DNA of 64,000 nt from Neisseriaceae bacterium (GTDB lineage Bacteria > Pseudomonadota > Gammaproteobacteria > Burkholderiales > Neisseriaceae), in NCBI GenBank assembly GCA_017991555.1, contig JAGOQM010000004.1, positions 82,273 to 146,272 on the forward strand, in the 5' to 3' direction. The position numbers and the translations under genes are program-made. The notes under the pieces were generated by a model that made no database searches, was not told the DNA's origin, and saw only the letters and a list, made by a program, of their open reading frames with translations. Positions 34,162-45,555 of this stretch are shown here, piece after piece; the first letter of the stretch is position 1; each line of letters starts with the position of its first letter.

Positions 34162-34839
34162 CTAATTTTTGGTGAATAAATAACCTAAGCCACGTATGGT
34201 TTGAATTAAAGTGGGGTCGCCAATTTTTTGACGAATGCTGGAAATGTGCACGTCAATGCTGCGGTCGAACTTGGCCAACTTGCGGTCTAAGCCTTCTTGC
34301 GACAGCATGTCTTTGCTGACCACCTGTCCCGCACGACGTAATAAAACTTCCAATAGGTTAAATTCGGTGCTGGTTAAGTCCAGTGGTTGGTCACCGAGTT
34401 TAACCTGTCGGGTTTCTGGCGATAGGGTAATGTTGCTGACGGTCAGAACGGCATTGTTGTCGACGTTGGTGTCCTGGTGGTTAGAGCGGCGTAAGATGGC
34501 GTTGATGCGTGCCAAGAGCTCTCGCGGCGTACAGGGTTTAGGCACGTAGTCGTCGGCGCCCATCTCTAGGCCAATGATGCGGTCAATGTCGTCGCCTTTG
34601 GCGGTGAGCATGATGATGGGGATTTTGCTGTTTTGACGAATGATTTTTAAGGCGTCCAAGCCGGTGAGCTTGGGCATCATTGAGTCGAGCACAATGACGT
34701 CATAAAGGCCAGAGGCAGCCTCTTTAACGCCGGCTTCGCCATCATGGACAGAATCGACGCTCAGGCCTTCTGCGGTTAAATATTCGCTTAATAGCTCGGT
34801 CAATACGGTATCGTCATCAACGAGTAAGACACGATTCAT
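34162..34839 (-). CDS. OmpR/PhoB-family response regulator (CpxR/MisR-like)
   Basis: 225-residue transcription factor. The receiver domain has the acidic pocket VDDD, phospho-acceptor Asp52 in VLDSMMPK, and the conserved Lys in LTAKGDD. The C-terminal winged-helix domain (about 130-225) ends in IQTIRGLGYLFT, typical of the OmpR subfamily. ATG 34839 follows AAAGGA. It is upstream of the kinase in one operon. In Neisseria the comparable MisRS pair controls disulfide and envelope genes, and dsbC lies about 2.5 kb away here. Confidence 0.93.
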   Translation of the reverse strand: MNRVLLVDDDTVLTELLSEYLTAEGLSVDSVHDGEAGVKEAASGLYDVIVLDSMMPKLTGLDALKIIRQNSKIPIIMLTAKGDDIDRIIGLEMGADDYVPKPCTPRELLARINAILRRSNHQDTNVDNNAVLTVSNITLSPETRQVKLGDQPLDLTSTEFNLLEVLLRRAGQVVSKDMLSQEGLDRKLAKFDRSIDVHISSIRQKIGDPTLIQTIRGLGYLFTKN

Positions 34840-34992
34840 AATGAATTCCTTTGGTCATGCTGATCATAATATGCTGTGAGTAGCGTTATTTTAAATCAAT
34901 ACTTAAATATTATAGCCATCATGTGGTTAGTGCAATCTATTGTGCTTGATTACGGTAAATCCATGGCCATAATGAGGTTAATTTGCGGTTGC

Positions 34993-36027
34993 TCAATCGT
35001 TTTCGGGGCTGATGCCAAAGTGAAGCTGTGATTTTGGCGTGGTCATTCGTCCGCGAGGCGTGCGTTGTAAAAAACCTTGCTGGATTAAAAAGGGCTCAAT
35101 CACGTCTTCAATGGTGTCGGTCGATTCCCCAATGGCCGCGGCCACGTTGTCGAGGCCCACAGGGCCACCACCAAATTTAAACAGCACCGCTTCTAAGAAC
35201 TTACGGTCCATGACGTCGAGGCCCACGGGGTCTACGTCGAGCATCTGTAAGGCCGCATCGGCCACGTGGGCGTCAATGCTGCCGTTGTGTTTGACCTCGG
35301 CATAGTCGCGCACGCGCCGTAATAGCCTATTGGCAATGCGCGGCGTGCCGCGGCTGCGGGTGGCAATCTCCCAAGCACCGGCTTCGGCCAAGTCTAGCTC
35401 TAACAGCTGGGCCGAACGGCTGACGATGGTGGCCAGCTCTTCGGCGTTGTAAAACTCTAGTCGGGACACAATCCCAAACCGATCGCGTAGAGGGTTAGTC
35501 AGCATACCGGCACGAGTGGTTGCACCCACTAATGTAAAAGGAGGTAAATCAATTTTGACCGAACGGGCCGCTGGGCCTTCGCCAATCATGATGTCTAGCT
35601 GGTAATCTTCGAGGGCCGGATATAAGATTTCTTCCACCACGGGGCTAAGGCGATGAATTTCATCAATAAACAGCACGTCGTGCGGGTCAAGGTTGGTCAG
35701 CAGCGCGGCCAGATCGCCGGCGCGTTCCAGGACGGGGCCAGACGTTTGGCGTAGGTTCACGCCTAATTCGCGCGCAATAATGTGGGCGAGGGTGGTTTTA
35801 CCCAGGCCAGGAGGGCCAAACAATAAGGTGTGGTCTAGGGCTTCACCGCGCTGTTTTGCCGCCTGAATAAAAATTTCAAGCTGCTCGCGGGCTTTGGTTT
35901 GGCCGATGTATTCATCCAGCATTTTCGGGCGCAAGGCGCGCTCTAAGGCTTCTTCCTGTTTGGAAATGCTTTGCGTGGCGACCAAACGTTCGGGCGCACC
36001 ACCGATGAGGTTGTCTGTTTCTAACAT
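34993..36027 (-). CDS. ruvB: Holliday junction branch migration ATPase RuvB
   Basis: 344-residue hexameric AAA+ motor that with RuvA drives branch migration. Walker [10 protein letters not shown] is at residues 71-79, Walker B in LFIDEIHRL, sensor I in VGATTRAG, and the arginine finger in NPLRDRFGI. The C-terminal winged helix binds DNA ([10 protein letters not shown]). Full length. RuvA and RuvC are not adjacent in the window, so the ruv genes are dispersed. Confidence 0.97.
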   Translation of the reverse strand: MLETDNLIGGAPERLVATQSISKQEEALERALRPKMLDEYIGQTKAREQLEIFIQAAKQRGEALDHTLLFGPPGLGKTTLAHIIARELGVNLRQTSGPVLERAGDLAALLTNLDPHDVLFIDEIHRLSPVVEEILYPALEDYQLDIMIGEGPAARSVKIDLPPFTLVGATTRAGMLTNPLRDRFGIVSRLEFYNAEELATIVSRSAQLLELDLAEAGAWEIATRSRGTPRIANRLLRRVRDYAEVKHNGSIDAHVADAALQMLDVDPVGLDVMDRKFLEAVLFKFGGGPVGLDNVAAAIGESTDTIEDVIEPFLIQQGFLQRTPRGRMTTPKSQLHFGISPEND

Positions 36028-36069
36028 AGTGTGATCATTTTCAGAATCAAGCGATTAATTTTCGCACAA

Positions 36070-36144
36070 AATAAAGCGTTCGTGCGCTTTATTCTTATGG
36101 AATGTCGTTAAGGATACAGGAAAGGCTGCCCAAGGGCAGCCTTT
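36070..36144. other. Two hairpins in the erpA-ruvB gap
   Basis: AATAAAGCG 36070-36078 with CGCTTTATT 36085-36093, and AAAGGCTGCC 36121-36130 with GGCAGCCTTT 36135-36144. The second is close to the erpA stop and is probably its terminator, although the T-run on the minus strand is short. Confidence 0.55.
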
Positions 36145-36169
36145 ATGGTGCAGCGACGGTTTGCTTGGA

Positions 36170-36520
36170 TTAAACCGAGAAAGATGACCCACAGCCACAG
36201 GTGGTGGTGGCGTTAGGGTTACGGATCACAAATTGTGAGCCGTGTAAGCCTTCAGTGTAGTCGATCTCAGCGCCCACCAAGTATTGGTAGCTCATCGGAT
36301 CAACCAAGAAGGTTAGGCCTTCTTTTTCGATTTCAAAGTCATCGTCGTTGACGATTTCGTCAAAGGTAAAGCCGTATTGGAAGCCAGAGCAACCACCACC
36401 GTTTACGAATACACGTAGTTTCAGGTCGGGGTTGTTTTCTTCAGCAATCAGGTCTTGAACTTTGGTACAGCAGCTTTCGGTAAATACGATGGCGCTGTCA
36501 AGGGTCGCGGTATCAGTCAT
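36170..36520 (-). CDS. erpA: Iron-sulfur cluster insertion protein ErpA
   Basis: 116-residue A-type Fe-S carrier that transfers clusters to respiratory and isoprenoid enzymes. The three conserved cluster cysteines are present: one in [12 protein letters not shown] and two in TTCGCGSSF at the C-terminus. Length and the EIVNDDDF region match ErpA rather than IscA or SufA. The gene stands alone with a good start at 36520 (ATG) preceded by AAGGAG. Confidence 0.94.
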   Translation of the reverse strand: MTDTATLDSAIVFTESCCTKVQDLIAEENNPDLKLRVFVNGGGCSGFQYGFTFDEIVNDDDFEIEKEGLTFLVDPMSYQYLVGAEIDYTEGLHGSQFVIRNPNATTTCGCGSSFSV

Positions 36521-36579
36521 GTGTGTGCTCCTTCATTAGTTTTAATGATTGTAGTCCTTTTTGCCACGAAAAGCGACTA

Positions 36580-37623
36580 TTAAGGCAATAGAGGCATGAT
36601 TTTTAACCCAGTTTTGGGTGCTAAGCCCAGCATTAGGTTCATGTTTTGCACCGCCTGGCCTGCTGCGCCCTTCATTAGGTTGTCAATCACGGACAAGATA
36701 ATGTAAGTGTTGCTTTCTGGTGCTTTTTGAATGCTGATGCGGCATAGGTTGGCGCCGCGCACCGAGCGCGTTTCTGGGCAGCTGCCTTGAGGCAGGACGT
36801 CGACAAAGGCTTGGTTGGCATAGTGTTGCTCATACAAGGCCTGCACGTCTAGCTCGGGGTTGTGTAGGGTGACATAAAGGGTGGCGTGCATGCCGCGAAT
36901 CAACGGGGTAAGGTGGGGTACAAACACCAGGTTGGCCTGTTGGTAGGTAATGTTGGTGATGGTTTGCTTGATTTCAGGCAGGTGGCGATGGCCGCCCACA
37001 GCGTAGGCTTTGAAGTTGTCGCCGGCTTCACACAGCAATGAACCCACCGCTGCTTTACGGCCAGAGCCAGACACGCCTGATTTGCAATCGGCAATTAACG
37101 GTTGGGCCAGATCAATGGCGCTGCTTTGCAGCAGCGGCAGCAGGCCTAGGGTCACGGCGGTGGGGTAGCAGCCAGGGTTGGCAATAAGCTGGGCTTGGCC
37201 AATGGCTTCGTGATTCAGCTCGCTGAGGCCGTACACCGCTTTTTTAACCCATTCTGGGCTGCTGTGCTTGAGGCCATACCATTTTTCCCAGGTGGGGATG
37301 TCTTGTAGGCGGTAGTCTGCCGACAGGTCAATGACCTTAATGCCCTTGGCCAACAGCGCCGGTGCCTCATTCATGGCCACGCCGTTAGGGGTGGCGAAGA
37401 AGACCACGTCACATTGATCCAAAGCGGCTTCATCTGGCGCGCTAAAGGCCAGGTCATACACGCCGCGAAGGCTTGGAAACAGTTCCGATACCTGCTTGCC
37501 TGCCTCTTGGCGGCTGGTCACGCAGGTGACCTTGGCCTGAGGGTGGTAGGCCAGTAACCGTAATAATTCCACCCCAGTGTAGCCGGTGGCGCCGATGATG
37601 CCAATTTTGTATTCAGTGTTCAT
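36580..37623 (-). CDS. argC: N-acetyl-gamma-glutamyl-phosphate reductase
   Basis: 347-residue NADPH-dependent enzyme, third step of arginine synthesis. The Rossmann start [17 protein letters not shown] is followed by the catalytic Cys in [10 protein letters not shown] and the conserved HRHLPEI and [12 protein letters not shown] 37623 (MNTEYKIG) gives the usual N-terminus; longer in-frame versions would run into the tRNA-Arg terminator. It coexists in this window with the catabolic arc operon, so the organism can both make and degrade arginine. Confidence 0.95.
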   Translation of the reverse strand: MNTEYKIGIIGATGYTGVELLRLLAYHPQAKVTCVTSRQEAGKQVSELFPSLRGVYDLAFSAPDEAALDQCDVVFFATPNGVAMNEAPALLAKGIKVIDLSADYRLQDIPTWEKWYGLKHSSPEWVKKAVYGLSELNHEAIGQAQLIANPGCYPTAVTLGLLPLLQSSAIDLAQPLIADCKSGVSGSGRKAAVGSLLCEAGDNFKAYAVGGHRHLPEIKQTITNITYQQANLVFVPHLTPLIRGMHATLYVTLHNPELDVQALYEQHYANQAFVDVLPQGSCPETRSVRGANLCRISIQKAPESNTYIILSVIDNLMKGAAGQAVQNMNLMLGLAPKTGLKIMPLLP

Positions 37624-37773
37624 GGTGTAGTGAGCTGTAGATAAAGTCAGGGGAAAAGAACAGTCTAACGTGAAACCGGCTGCTTTCCAACCCTTAGGGT
37701 GGGCAGACGGATGCCGTGGGTGTCGGGTGTGGCCGCCGCGGTCTTTAAATCGGTGGCCGTAGCGGGTGCGCAT

Positions 37774-37803
37774 AAAAAAGCCCCAGCCAATTAAGGATGG
37801 GGC
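37774..37803 (-). terminator. Intrinsic terminator of ispB/tRNA-Arg
   Basis: On the minus strand GCCCCATCC (37803-37795) pairs with GGCTGGGGC (37788-37780) with one mismatch, followed by T's (A-run 37774-37779 on the plus strand). Confidence 0.85.
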
Positions 37804-37811
37804 AATGGTTT

Positions 37812-37886
37812 TGGCCTCGCCGGGGGGAATCGAACCCACATTTTACGCTTAGGAGGCATACGTTCTATCCATTGAACTACGGCGAG
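37812..37886 (-). tRNA. tRNA-Arg (anticodon CCT)
   Basis: 75 bases on the minus strand with encoded CCA. The acceptor stem CTCGCCG pairs with CGGCGAG, discriminator G. The anticodon loop CTCCTAA gives CCT, reading AGG. The T arm GGGTTCGATTCCC is canonical. It begins 10 bases after the ispB stop codon without an intervening terminator. Confidence 0.96.
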
Positions 37887-37896
37887 TCATTCGGTT

Positions 37897-38871
37897 TTAC
37901 GACAGGCGTGCCACGGAAGATTCGGCCAGCTCAATCATGGCTTGCTTGACTTCGTTGTCAGGCAAGGAGGCTAGGCTGGCGATGGCCTGAGCGCAGGCTT
38001 TCTCGGCTTCGGTTTTGGCGTAGGCTAGGGCGCCAGACGCCATCACGTGGGCGTGAATCTTGTCGAAATAGTCGCGGTCGGCGTGTTCTAGCGCATAGCG
38101 CACGTCGGTGGCGGCGGCCTCATTGCCTTGCTGCATGATGTAAATCAGCGGCAGGGTCGGTTTGCCTTCGGCCAGGTCGTCGCCGACGTTTTTGCCAATC
38201 TGTTCGGCGTCGCCAGAGTAGTCCAAGATGTCGTCAATGATCTGGAAGGCGGTGCCTAAGTGCATGCCGTAGTTTTTCAAAGCCAGCTCTTGTTCGGCGT
38301 TGGCTTTGGCCAATAGGGCGCCTACCTGTGCGGCGGCTTCAAAAAGCTTGGCGGTTTTGTATTGGATGACCTGTAGGTACTCTGCCTCGGTGATGTCGGT
38401 GTTGCCAATGTTCATCAGCTGCATCACTTCGCCTTCGGCGATGATGTTGGTGGCGCTGGCCATCACTTCTAAAATACGCATGTCTTGGGTGTTGACCATC
38501 AGCTGGAAGGCGCGGGTGTATAAGAAGTCACCCACCAGCACCGAAGCGGCGTTGCCAAATAGGTTATTGGCCGTGGCGCGGCCACGGCGTAAATCGCTTT
38601 CATCGACCACGTCATCGTGTAGCAGTGTGGAGGTGTGAATGAATTCCACCATCGCGGCTAAAGAATAAAGCGGTGCTTGATCGTAGCCGAGGATTTTGCC
38701 GGCTAGGATGGTGATGATTGGGCGAAGGCGCTTGCCCCCTGCGCTGATAATGTAGTGGCCGATTTGTGAAATCAGGGCAACCTCAGACTGGACTGCTTGG
38801 TTAATCACCACATTAACTTTAGAAAGGTCAGAGTCTAAATGCTCTTTGAAATAAGGCAAGTTCTGTAACAT
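37897..38871 (-). CDS. ispB: Polyprenyl (octaprenyl) diphosphate synthase
   Basis: 324-residue trans-prenyltransferase making the quinone side chain. The first aspartate-rich motif is in LLHDDVVDESDLRRG and the second in IIDDILDYSGD; GGKRLRP binds isopentenyl diphosphate. Length matches IspB. Chain length (C40 in most neisserial species) cannot be read directly. It is probably co-transcribed with tRNA-Arg just downstream. Confidence 0.94.
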   Translation of the reverse strand: MLQNLPYFKEHLDSDLSKVNVVINQAVQSEVALISQIGHYIISAGGKRLRPIITILAGKILGYDQAPLYSLAAMVEFIHTSTLLHDDVVDESDLRRGRATANNLFGNAASVLVGDFLYTRAFQLMVNTQDMRILEVMASATNIIAEGEVMQLMNIGNTDITEAEYLQVIQYKTAKLFEAAAQVGALLAKANAEQELALKNYGMHLGTAFQIIDDILDYSGDAEQIGKNVGDDLAEGKPTLPLIYIMQQGNEAAATDVRYALEHADRDYFDKIHAHVMASGALAYAKTEAEKACAQAIASLASLPDNEVKQAMIELAESSVARLS

Positions 38872-38996
38872 AGGGAGTCTAATTCATTTCGCACAGGGTT
38901 AAACAGCTTGAAATTATAGCAGAATGCATTTTTTTGTGTTCGCTTTCTTTGCAATAGTTTTATGGGCGTAAATACGACAGCCAAACGCAATAAAAA

Positions 38997-39025
38997 TTGA
39001 CACTTATATGGACTTTCGCTATTAT
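38997..39025 (+). promoter_or_regulatory. Sigma-70 promoter of rplU-rpmA
   Basis: Consensus TTGACA 38997-39002, exactly 17 bases, TATTAT 39020-39025. It is about 70 bases before the rplU start and is among the best promoters in the window, as expected for ribosomal genes. Confidence 0.88.
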
Positions 39026-39094
39026 CTTGGGTTCTTTCGTGAAGATGGTTCGCTTTAATCGGCGGGACATCAAATTTAATGTTCGGAGTTGAGT

Positions 39095-39406
39095 ATGTAC
39101 GCGGTCATAAAAACTGGCGGTAAACAATATAAAGTTACCGTTGGCCAAAAATTAAAAGTAGAACAGATACCTGCAGAACTCGACAGCCAGATCGTACTTG
39201 AAGAAGTATTGATGATTGCTGACGGTGAAGATCTAGCAGTGGGTACCCCTATGGTTTCAGGTGCCTCTGTGCAAGCAACGGTTGTTGCGCACGGACGTGG
39301 CGACAAAGTACGCATTTTCAAAATGCGTCGTCGTAAGCACTCACAAAAACACCAGGGTCATCGTCAGAATTATACCGAAATTCGCATCGATGCGATTTCT
39401 AAGTAA
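39095..39406 (+). CDS. rplU: 50S ribosomal protein L21
   Basis: 103-residue large-subunit protein that binds 23S rRNA. Starts [14 protein letters not shown] and contains the basic [15 protein letters not shown] block and ending RIDAI of L21. ATG 39095 lies six bases after GGAG; a TTG just upstream would add two residues. First gene of the rplU-rpmA unit, 16 bases before rpmA. Confidence 0.97.
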   Translation: MYAVIKTGGKQYKVTVGQKLKVEQIPAELDSQIVLEEVLMIADGEDLAVGTPMVSGASVQATVVAHGRGDKVRIFKMRRRKHSQKHQGHRQNYTEIRIDAISK

Positions 39407-39422
39407 TCAGGAGTAAAAACAA

Positions 39423-39695
39423 ATGGCAACTAAAAAAGCAGGCGGTAGCTCTAGAAACGGCCGCGACTCAGAAGCTAAACGCTTAGGCGTTAAAGTTTTC
39501 GGCAGTGAATTGATTCCAGCTGGTTCAATCATTGTACGCCAACGTGGTACTCGTTTCCATGCTGGTACTAACGTAGGCATGGGCAAAGACCACACCTTGT
39601 TTGCAAAAGTTGACGGTTACGTTGAATTCACGACCAAAAGTCGCTTCAACCGTAAAACTGTAAACGTTAAGCCTTACACCGGCGCAGACGAGTAA
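39423..39695 (+). CDS. rpmA: 50S ribosomal protein L27
   Basis: 90-residue protein at the peptidyl transferase centre. The N-terminus [16 protein letters not shown] reaches the active site; [22 protein letters not shown] is split here by normal variation but recognisable. No cleavable N-terminal extension, as expected outside Firmicutes. Follows rplU on the same transcript and is itself followed by a terminator. Confidence 0.97.
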   Translation: MATKKAGGSSRNGRDSEAKRLGVKVFGSELIPAGSIIVRQRGTRFHAGTNVGMGKDHTLFAKVDGYVEFTTKSRFNRKTVNVKPYTGADE

Positions 39696-39707
39696 TTCGG
39701 TTTCAGC

Positions 39708-39745
39708 AAAATAGCCCTATCTATTTCAGATGGGGCTATTTTTAT
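39708..39745 (+). terminator. Intrinsic terminator after rpmA
   Basis: AAAATAGCCC 39708-39717 pairs with GGGCTATTTT, with inner ATCT/AGAT extension, followed by T residues to 39745. Confidence 0.82.
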
Positions 39746-39784
39746 TTATGCGTCTGGGTTTTTTAAGTAAAATGCTCGGGGTAA

Positions 39785-41005
<1,221 letters not shown>

Positions 41006-41063
41006 GCTTAAGCCGTCGCTGAGCGTTGATTAATTAGCCACCGTCGGGTGGGAAAGCCTGCAT

Positions 41064-42464
41064 ATGTTACATATATACAATACCTTGAGTCGCAAGAAAG
41101 AAGTGTTTAAACCCATCGATGAGCAGAATGTGCGCATGTATGTGTGCGGCATGACGGTTTATGATTATTGTCACTTGGGCCATGCCCGCGTGATGGTGGT
41201 GTTTGACATGGTGACTCGCTGGTTGCGTGTGTTGGGCTATCCGTTGACCTATGTGCGTAACATCACCGACATTGACGACAAGATCATTCAGCGTGCTTTA
41301 GAAAACGGCGAAACCATTCAAAGCCTAACCCAGCGTTTTATTGATGCGATGGACGAAGACTCGGCGGCTTTAGGCGTGTTGCGCCCAGATCATGAGCCGC
41401 GCGCCACTAACCACGTGGCCGACATGATTGCGTTGATCGAACGCTTAATTGCCAACGGTAAGGCCTATGCGGCCGCCAACGGCGACGTGTATTACGCCGT
41501 GCGCACCTTCGCCGATTATGGCCGCCTGTCTGGCAAGAGCCTAGACGACCTGCGCGCCGGTGAGCGCGTTGAGGTGGATGGGTTTAAAAAAGACCCATTG
41601 GACTTTGTATTATGGAAAGCCGCTAAAGCGGGTGAGCCAAGTTGGACTAGCCCTTGGGGCGAAGGCCGCCCAGGCTGGCACATTGAGTGTTCGGCCATGA
41701 GTGAGCAGCTCTTAGGCCCTCATTTCGACATCCATGGTGGCGGTGCCGATCTACAGTTTCCTCATCATGAAAACGAGATCGCGCAAAGCTGTGGCGCGCA
41801 TCAGTGCGACGATCACGACCACAACCATGGTTTTGTGAACTACTGGATGCACAACGGCTTTATCCGAGTGGATAATGAGAAAATGTCTAAATCATTGGGC
41901 AACTTCTTTACCATTCGCGAAGTGTTGCAAAAGTTTGACCCCGAAGTGGTGCGCTTCTTTATTTTACGCGCCCACTATCGCAGCCCACTCAACTATTCGG
42001 ACGTGCATCTGGCCGATGCCCGTAGCTCGCTCAAGCGTTTGTACACCGCTTTAAATCAGGTTCAGGCGACTGCTGTAACGCTTTCAGCCGACAGCAATGA
42101 ATACAGCCAGCGCTTTTTTGCGGCCATGAACGATGACTTCAATACCGTGGAAGCCGTGGCGGTGCTGTTTGAGTTGGCCAATGAGGTGAACAAATCCAAA
42201 GACGCCGACCTGGCCGGCTGCTTGAAAGCCCTGGGTAATCTATTGGGCTTGCTAGAGCGTGAACCAGAAGCTTATCTGCATCAAGAAATTGGTTCTGACA
42301 GCAATGGTTTGAGCAGCGACGCCATTGAAGTCTTGATCCAACAGCGCAAAGACGCCCGTGCCAACAAGGATTGGGCCGAGTCGGACCGTATTCGGGATGA
42401 GCTGGCGGCGCAGGGCGTGATTTTAGAAGACGGTGGTGCCGGCACCACATGGCGTCGTGGCTAA
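41064..42464 (+). CDS. cysS: Cysteinyl-tRNA synthetase
   Basis: 466-residue class-I aminoacyl-tRNA synthetase. The HIGH-type motif HLGH is at residues 37-40, zinc ligand Cys28 in YVCGMTVYD, and others in HIECSAM and [23 protein letters not shown] closes the active site. Full length, 58 bases after obgE. Transcribed from either read-through of obgE or its own promoter. Confidence 0.97.
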   Translation: MLHIYNTLSRKKEVFKPIDEQNVRMYVCGMTVYDYCHLGHARVMVVFDMVTRWLRVLGYPLTYVRNITDIDDKIIQRALENGETIQSLTQRFIDAMDEDSAALGVLRPDHEPRATNHVADMIALIERLIANGKAYAAANGDVYYAVRTFADYGRLSGKSLDDLRAGERVEVDGFKKDPLDFVLWKAAKAGEPSWTSPWGEGRPGWHIECSAMSEQLLGPHFDIHGGGADLQFPHHENEIAQSCGAHQCDDHDHNHGFVNYWMHNGFIRVDNEKMSKSLGNFFTIREVLQKFDPEVVRFFILRAHYRSPLNYSDVHLADARSSLKRLYTALNQVQATAVTLSADSNEYSQRFFAAMNDDFNTVEAVAVLFELANEVNKSKDADLAGCLKALGNLLGLLEREPEAYLHQEIGSDSNGLSSDAIEVLIQQRKDARANKDWAESDRIRDELAAQGVILEDGGAGTTWRRG

Positions 42465-42578
42465 CGGATAAATGGCGCTTAATGCTTGCATTTGCAGGGC
42501 AGGCATTAGATAATGTTCCACTTGAAATTTTTTGAAGCACAGGCAAATTCCCTGTGTCCGCTTATTTAAGGAAATCAC

Positions 42579-42794
42579 ATGAAACAAGATATTCACCCAG
42601 AATACCACGCAGTGCAAGTAACTTGCTCTTGCGGCAATGCTTTTGAAACCAAATCAACCATGACTAAAGAAGCCTTTAGCATTGAGGTTTGTTCAGAATG
42701 TCACCCATTCTACACTGGCAAACAAAAAATCGTTGACAGTGCTGGTCGCGTTGATAAATTCCAACAAAAATTTGGCAACATGTTCAAACGCTAA
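42579..42794 (+). CDS. rpmE: 50S ribosomal protein L31 (zinc-binding form)
   Basis: 71-residue protein with the four zinc-ligand positions of the C+ form (CSCGNAF and CSECHPFY), plus [11 protein letters not shown] near the end. Start [10 protein letters not shown] is the family norm. A C-minus paralogue (ykgM type) is not in the window. A strong terminator follows. Confidence 0.96.
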   Translation: MKQDIHPEYHAVQVTCSCGNAFETKSTMTKEAFSIEVCSECHPFYTGKQKIVDSAGRVDKFQQKFGNMFKR

Positions 42795-42810
42795 TCGGCC
42801 CAGAACGAAT

Positions 42811-42836
42811 AAAAGACAGCTTCGGCTGTCTTTTTT
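42811..42836 (+). terminator. Intrinsic terminator after rpmE
   Basis: AAAAGACAGC 42811-42820, stable TTCG tetraloop, GCTGTCTTTT 42825-42834 and T to 42836. Confidence 0.93.
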
Positions 42837-42906
42837 ATTGCGGTATGTTGCCTAAATAGGGGCGTATTTTGGTACACTGAGGCATTAATAGGACACTTAT
42901 TGGCGT

Positions 42907-44697
42907 ATGTTCACTTATAAATCCCCTCTGGATGGCCAACAGGCAAAGCCCACGGAAAAACCTTGGGTGTTATTGCTGTTGTGTTTTGTCTGGCTCTGGC
43001 CTGGTATTTTTTCCCATGACCTATGGAAGCCGCACGAGCCTTATATTTATGAGGCAGTGAAGGACATGATCGCCACTGGTTCGGTGGTGGCGCCGAACGT
43101 GCATGGCTTTTGGTATCTAGAAACCCCGCCGCTGTATTTGTGGGTGGGGGCTTTGTTTCAGCAAATATTCTCGCCGTGGTTGGTCAACGCTTACGACGCC
43201 ACGCGTTTGGCCACGCCGTTCTTTATGGTGCTGGCGCTGACCTTTGCCGGCATGGCCGGGCGGGCCTTGTTGGGCCGACGTCATGGCCGCAGCGTGGTGC
43301 TGATTTTAATCGGCTGCGCCGGCATGATGATGACTGGCCACGCCATGGACAGCATGGCCGCGACCTTCATGGGCTATGCGATGGGCTTTTACGCCTTCAG
43401 TACGGTGCAAACGCGCCCGGCGCTGTCTGGCTTTTTGTTGGGCCTGTCTTGGGTGATTGTGTTCCTGTCGTCTAACTTACTCAGCGTTTTTCTGATGCTG
43501 ATGGTGGCCTTGTTCTTATTGTTCTATGCGCGTTGGCGCACTAAGCGCTACGCCATTTCCCTGTCTTTTGCGGTTTTGGTGGCGCTGCCGCTGGGCTTTT
43601 TGTGGCCTAATGCCTTGGCTAAAACCAACCCCGATGCGTTTGCTTTTTGGTGGCAACAGTACGCTTTAGGGCAGCTGAATCACCTCAGCTTTAAGCAATT
43701 TTTCAGTAATTTAGGCTATTACCTCACGGTGATGAGCTGGTCGGCCTTTCCGGCTTGGCCGCTGGCCTTGTGGACGATTTATCGACGCCAATACGTGTCG
43801 GCCTTTATGCTTAAGTTTTGTGGCTTCTGGTTTTTAACCATCCTGTTTATTTTGAGCTTGAGCAACCATCAGGCCACCGAGAATGCCTTGCCGTTGCTGC
43901 TGCCGCTGGCGGTGTTGGGTGGGGCGCAGCTGGATAACTTACGCCGTGGGCCTGCTGCCTTCTTAAACTGGTTCGGGGCCATGACGTTTGGCGCCTTGGC
44001 CATTTTTATCTGGCTTGGCTTTTTGGCGATGAACTTTGGCTGGCCAGAAAAGCTGGCCGAGCGGGCGTTGTATTTTAGTCCTTACTATGAGCCTAAGCTG
44101 TATGCCTTCGCCATTGTGTTCAGCCTGATGATGACGCCGGTGTGGCTGTGGGCGGTGACGCGCCGCCATTTGCGCGGGCGCCAAGCCGTCACTAACTGGG
44201 CCGCGGGGATGACCCTGGTGTGGTTGCTCATGCTGAGCCTATTTTTGCCATGGTTAGACAAAATTAAAAGCTATCGTCCGGTGGTGGACCAAATGGTCAG
44301 CAGCCTGGATGCGCGCACCGTGGCCGCCATTGAAACCGCAGAAGTGTGCATTCAGGCCCAGTCGCGGCAGTTGGTGTTGCTGACGGCCTGGCGTGAATAC
44401 AGTGATTTGCCGATTAACACCTTTGAGTATCAGTTAAACGACTGTGATTATTGGCTCAATACCGCCAAGCGTGAGCCTTTCTTGGTGATGGGCCAGGCCG
44501 ATCCAGCAGGCTGGGCGCCGGTGTGGATGGGGCATCGGCCGCGAGAAAACAACGAGTGGTTTGTCCTGTATCAAAAACAGGCCAAGCCAAAGCGGGCGAC
44601 GATGGTACAGCCAGAAGCTGACTCAGAAGCCCTATGGTTTAGTTCGGCCTTGGATCGTCCTGAAACGATTGAATCAACCTCGGTTTTTAGCCGGTAA
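42907..44697 (+). CDS. GT-C family glycosyltransferase (ArnT/PMT-like)
   Basis: 596-residue integral membrane protein with about 12 hydrophobic segments. The first loop SHDLWKPHEPYIYEAV (Asp38, Glu44) matches the acidic active-site loop of polyprenyl-phosphate-sugar-dependent GT-C transferases such as ArnT. The C-terminal 150 residues look periplasmic. The likely job is moving a sugar from a lipid carrier to lipid A, protein or another envelope acceptor; donor and acceptor are unknown. It is a lone gene, so its pathway partners are elsewhere. Confidence 0.82.
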   Translation: MFTYKSPLDGQQAKPTEKPWVLLLLCFVWLWPGIFSHDLWKPHEPYIYEAVKDMIATGSVVAPNVHGFWYLETPPLYLWVGALFQQIFSPWLVNAYDATRLATPFFMVLALTFAGMAGRALLGRRHGRSVVLILIGCAGMMMTGHAMDSMAATFMGYAMGFYAFSTVQTRPALSGFLLGLSWVIVFLSSNLLSVFLMLMVALFLLFYARWRTKRYAISLSFAVLVALPLGFLWPNALAKTNPDAFAFWWQQYALGQLNHLSFKQFFSNLGYYLTVMSWSAFPAWPLALWTIYRRQYVSAFMLKFCGFWFLTILFILSLSNHQATENALPLLLPLAVLGGAQLDNLRRGPAAFLNWFGAMTFGALAIFIWLGFLAMNFGWPEKLAERALYFSPYYEPKLYAFAIVFSLMMTPVWLWAVTRRHLRGRQAVTNWAAGMTLVWLLMLSLFLPWLDKIKSYRPVVDQMVSSLDARTVAAIETAEVCIQAQSRQLVLLTAWREYSDLPINTFEYQLNDCDYWLNTAKREPFLVMGQADPAGWAPVWMGHRPRENNEWFVLYQKQAKPKRATMVQPEADSEALWFSSALDRPETIESTSVFSR

Positions 44698-44819
44698 TGA
44701 ATTTTTGGGTGGGGTAAACCTTGCTGACGCTGTCGGCTAATTATGGCAAAATACCCCATCATCGTGTGCCCTAATGAGGCGCCCGCTAGGTACCCTAATA
44801 GCGTGTCTTGGAGACCCTT

Positions 44820-45542
44820 ATGAGTCAAGAATCAGCAGTAAAACAAAACATCGATCAAAGTGAGATTGATAAATTTAGCCAGTTGGCGCACAACTGGTGG
44901 GATTTAAACGGTGACTTTAAGCCCTTGCATGAAATCAACCCTTTGCGCCTTGGCTTTATTAGCCAGCACGCCGCCCTTGAAGGGCAAAGCGTGTTGGACG
45001 TTGGCTGCGGTGGTGGCATTTTGTCTGAGGCGATGGCCAAAGCCGGTGCGACCGTAACCGGTGCGGACATGGCTAAAAAGTCATTGCAAATTGCCCAGCT
45101 GCACGCTTTAGAAGGGGGCTTAAACATTGAGTACAAATGCGTCAGCGTCGAAGACTTGGCCGTGGCCATGCCGGCCGCTTTTGACGTGGTAACCTGTATG
45201 GAAATGATTGAACACGTGCCCGACCCGGCCAGCGTGATTCGCGCCTGTACCGAATTGGCGAAGCCCGGCGGCTGGGTGTTCTTGTCGACGCTTAACCGTA
45301 ATTTAAAATCGTACGTTCAGGCCGTCATTGGTGCCGAATACGTTTTGGGGTTAATGCCCAAAGGCACCCACGATTACAAAAAATTCATTAAGCCTTCGGA
45401 AATGGTGCGCATGTGTCGCCACGTGGGCTTGTCTTTGGTCGACCAAAGTGGGTTAACCTACAGTCCACTCACCAAGCGCTATAAGTTGGTGGATGATCTG
45501 TCGGTGAATTACATGATGGCCTTTAGAAAGCCATTGATTTAA
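44820..45542 (+). CDS. ubiG: Ubiquinone biosynthesis O-methyltransferase UbiG
   Basis: 240-residue SAM-dependent methyltransferase for both O-methylations in ubiquinone synthesis. SAM motif VLDVGCGGGILSEAMA with the acidic GADMA at the end of strand 2, and CMEMIEHVPDP as motif II. NRNLKSY and GTHDYKKFIKP are typical of UbiG. ATG 44820 follows GGAG at six bases; an in-frame TTG at 44808 overlaps that site. Its product would use the side chain made by IspB. Confidence 0.95.
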   Translation: MSQESAVKQNIDQSEIDKFSQLAHNWWDLNGDFKPLHEINPLRLGFISQHAALEGQSVLDVGCGGGILSEAMAKAGATVTGADMAKKSLQIAQLHALEGGLNIEYKCVSVEDLAVAMPAAFDVVTCMEMIEHVPDPASVIRACTELAKPGGWVFLSTLNRNLKSYVQAVIGAEYVLGLMPKGTHDYKKFIKPSEMVRMCRHVGLSLVDQSGLTYSPLTKRYKLVDDLSVNYMMAFRKPLI

Positions 45543-45555
45543 AAAGAACTAATGA

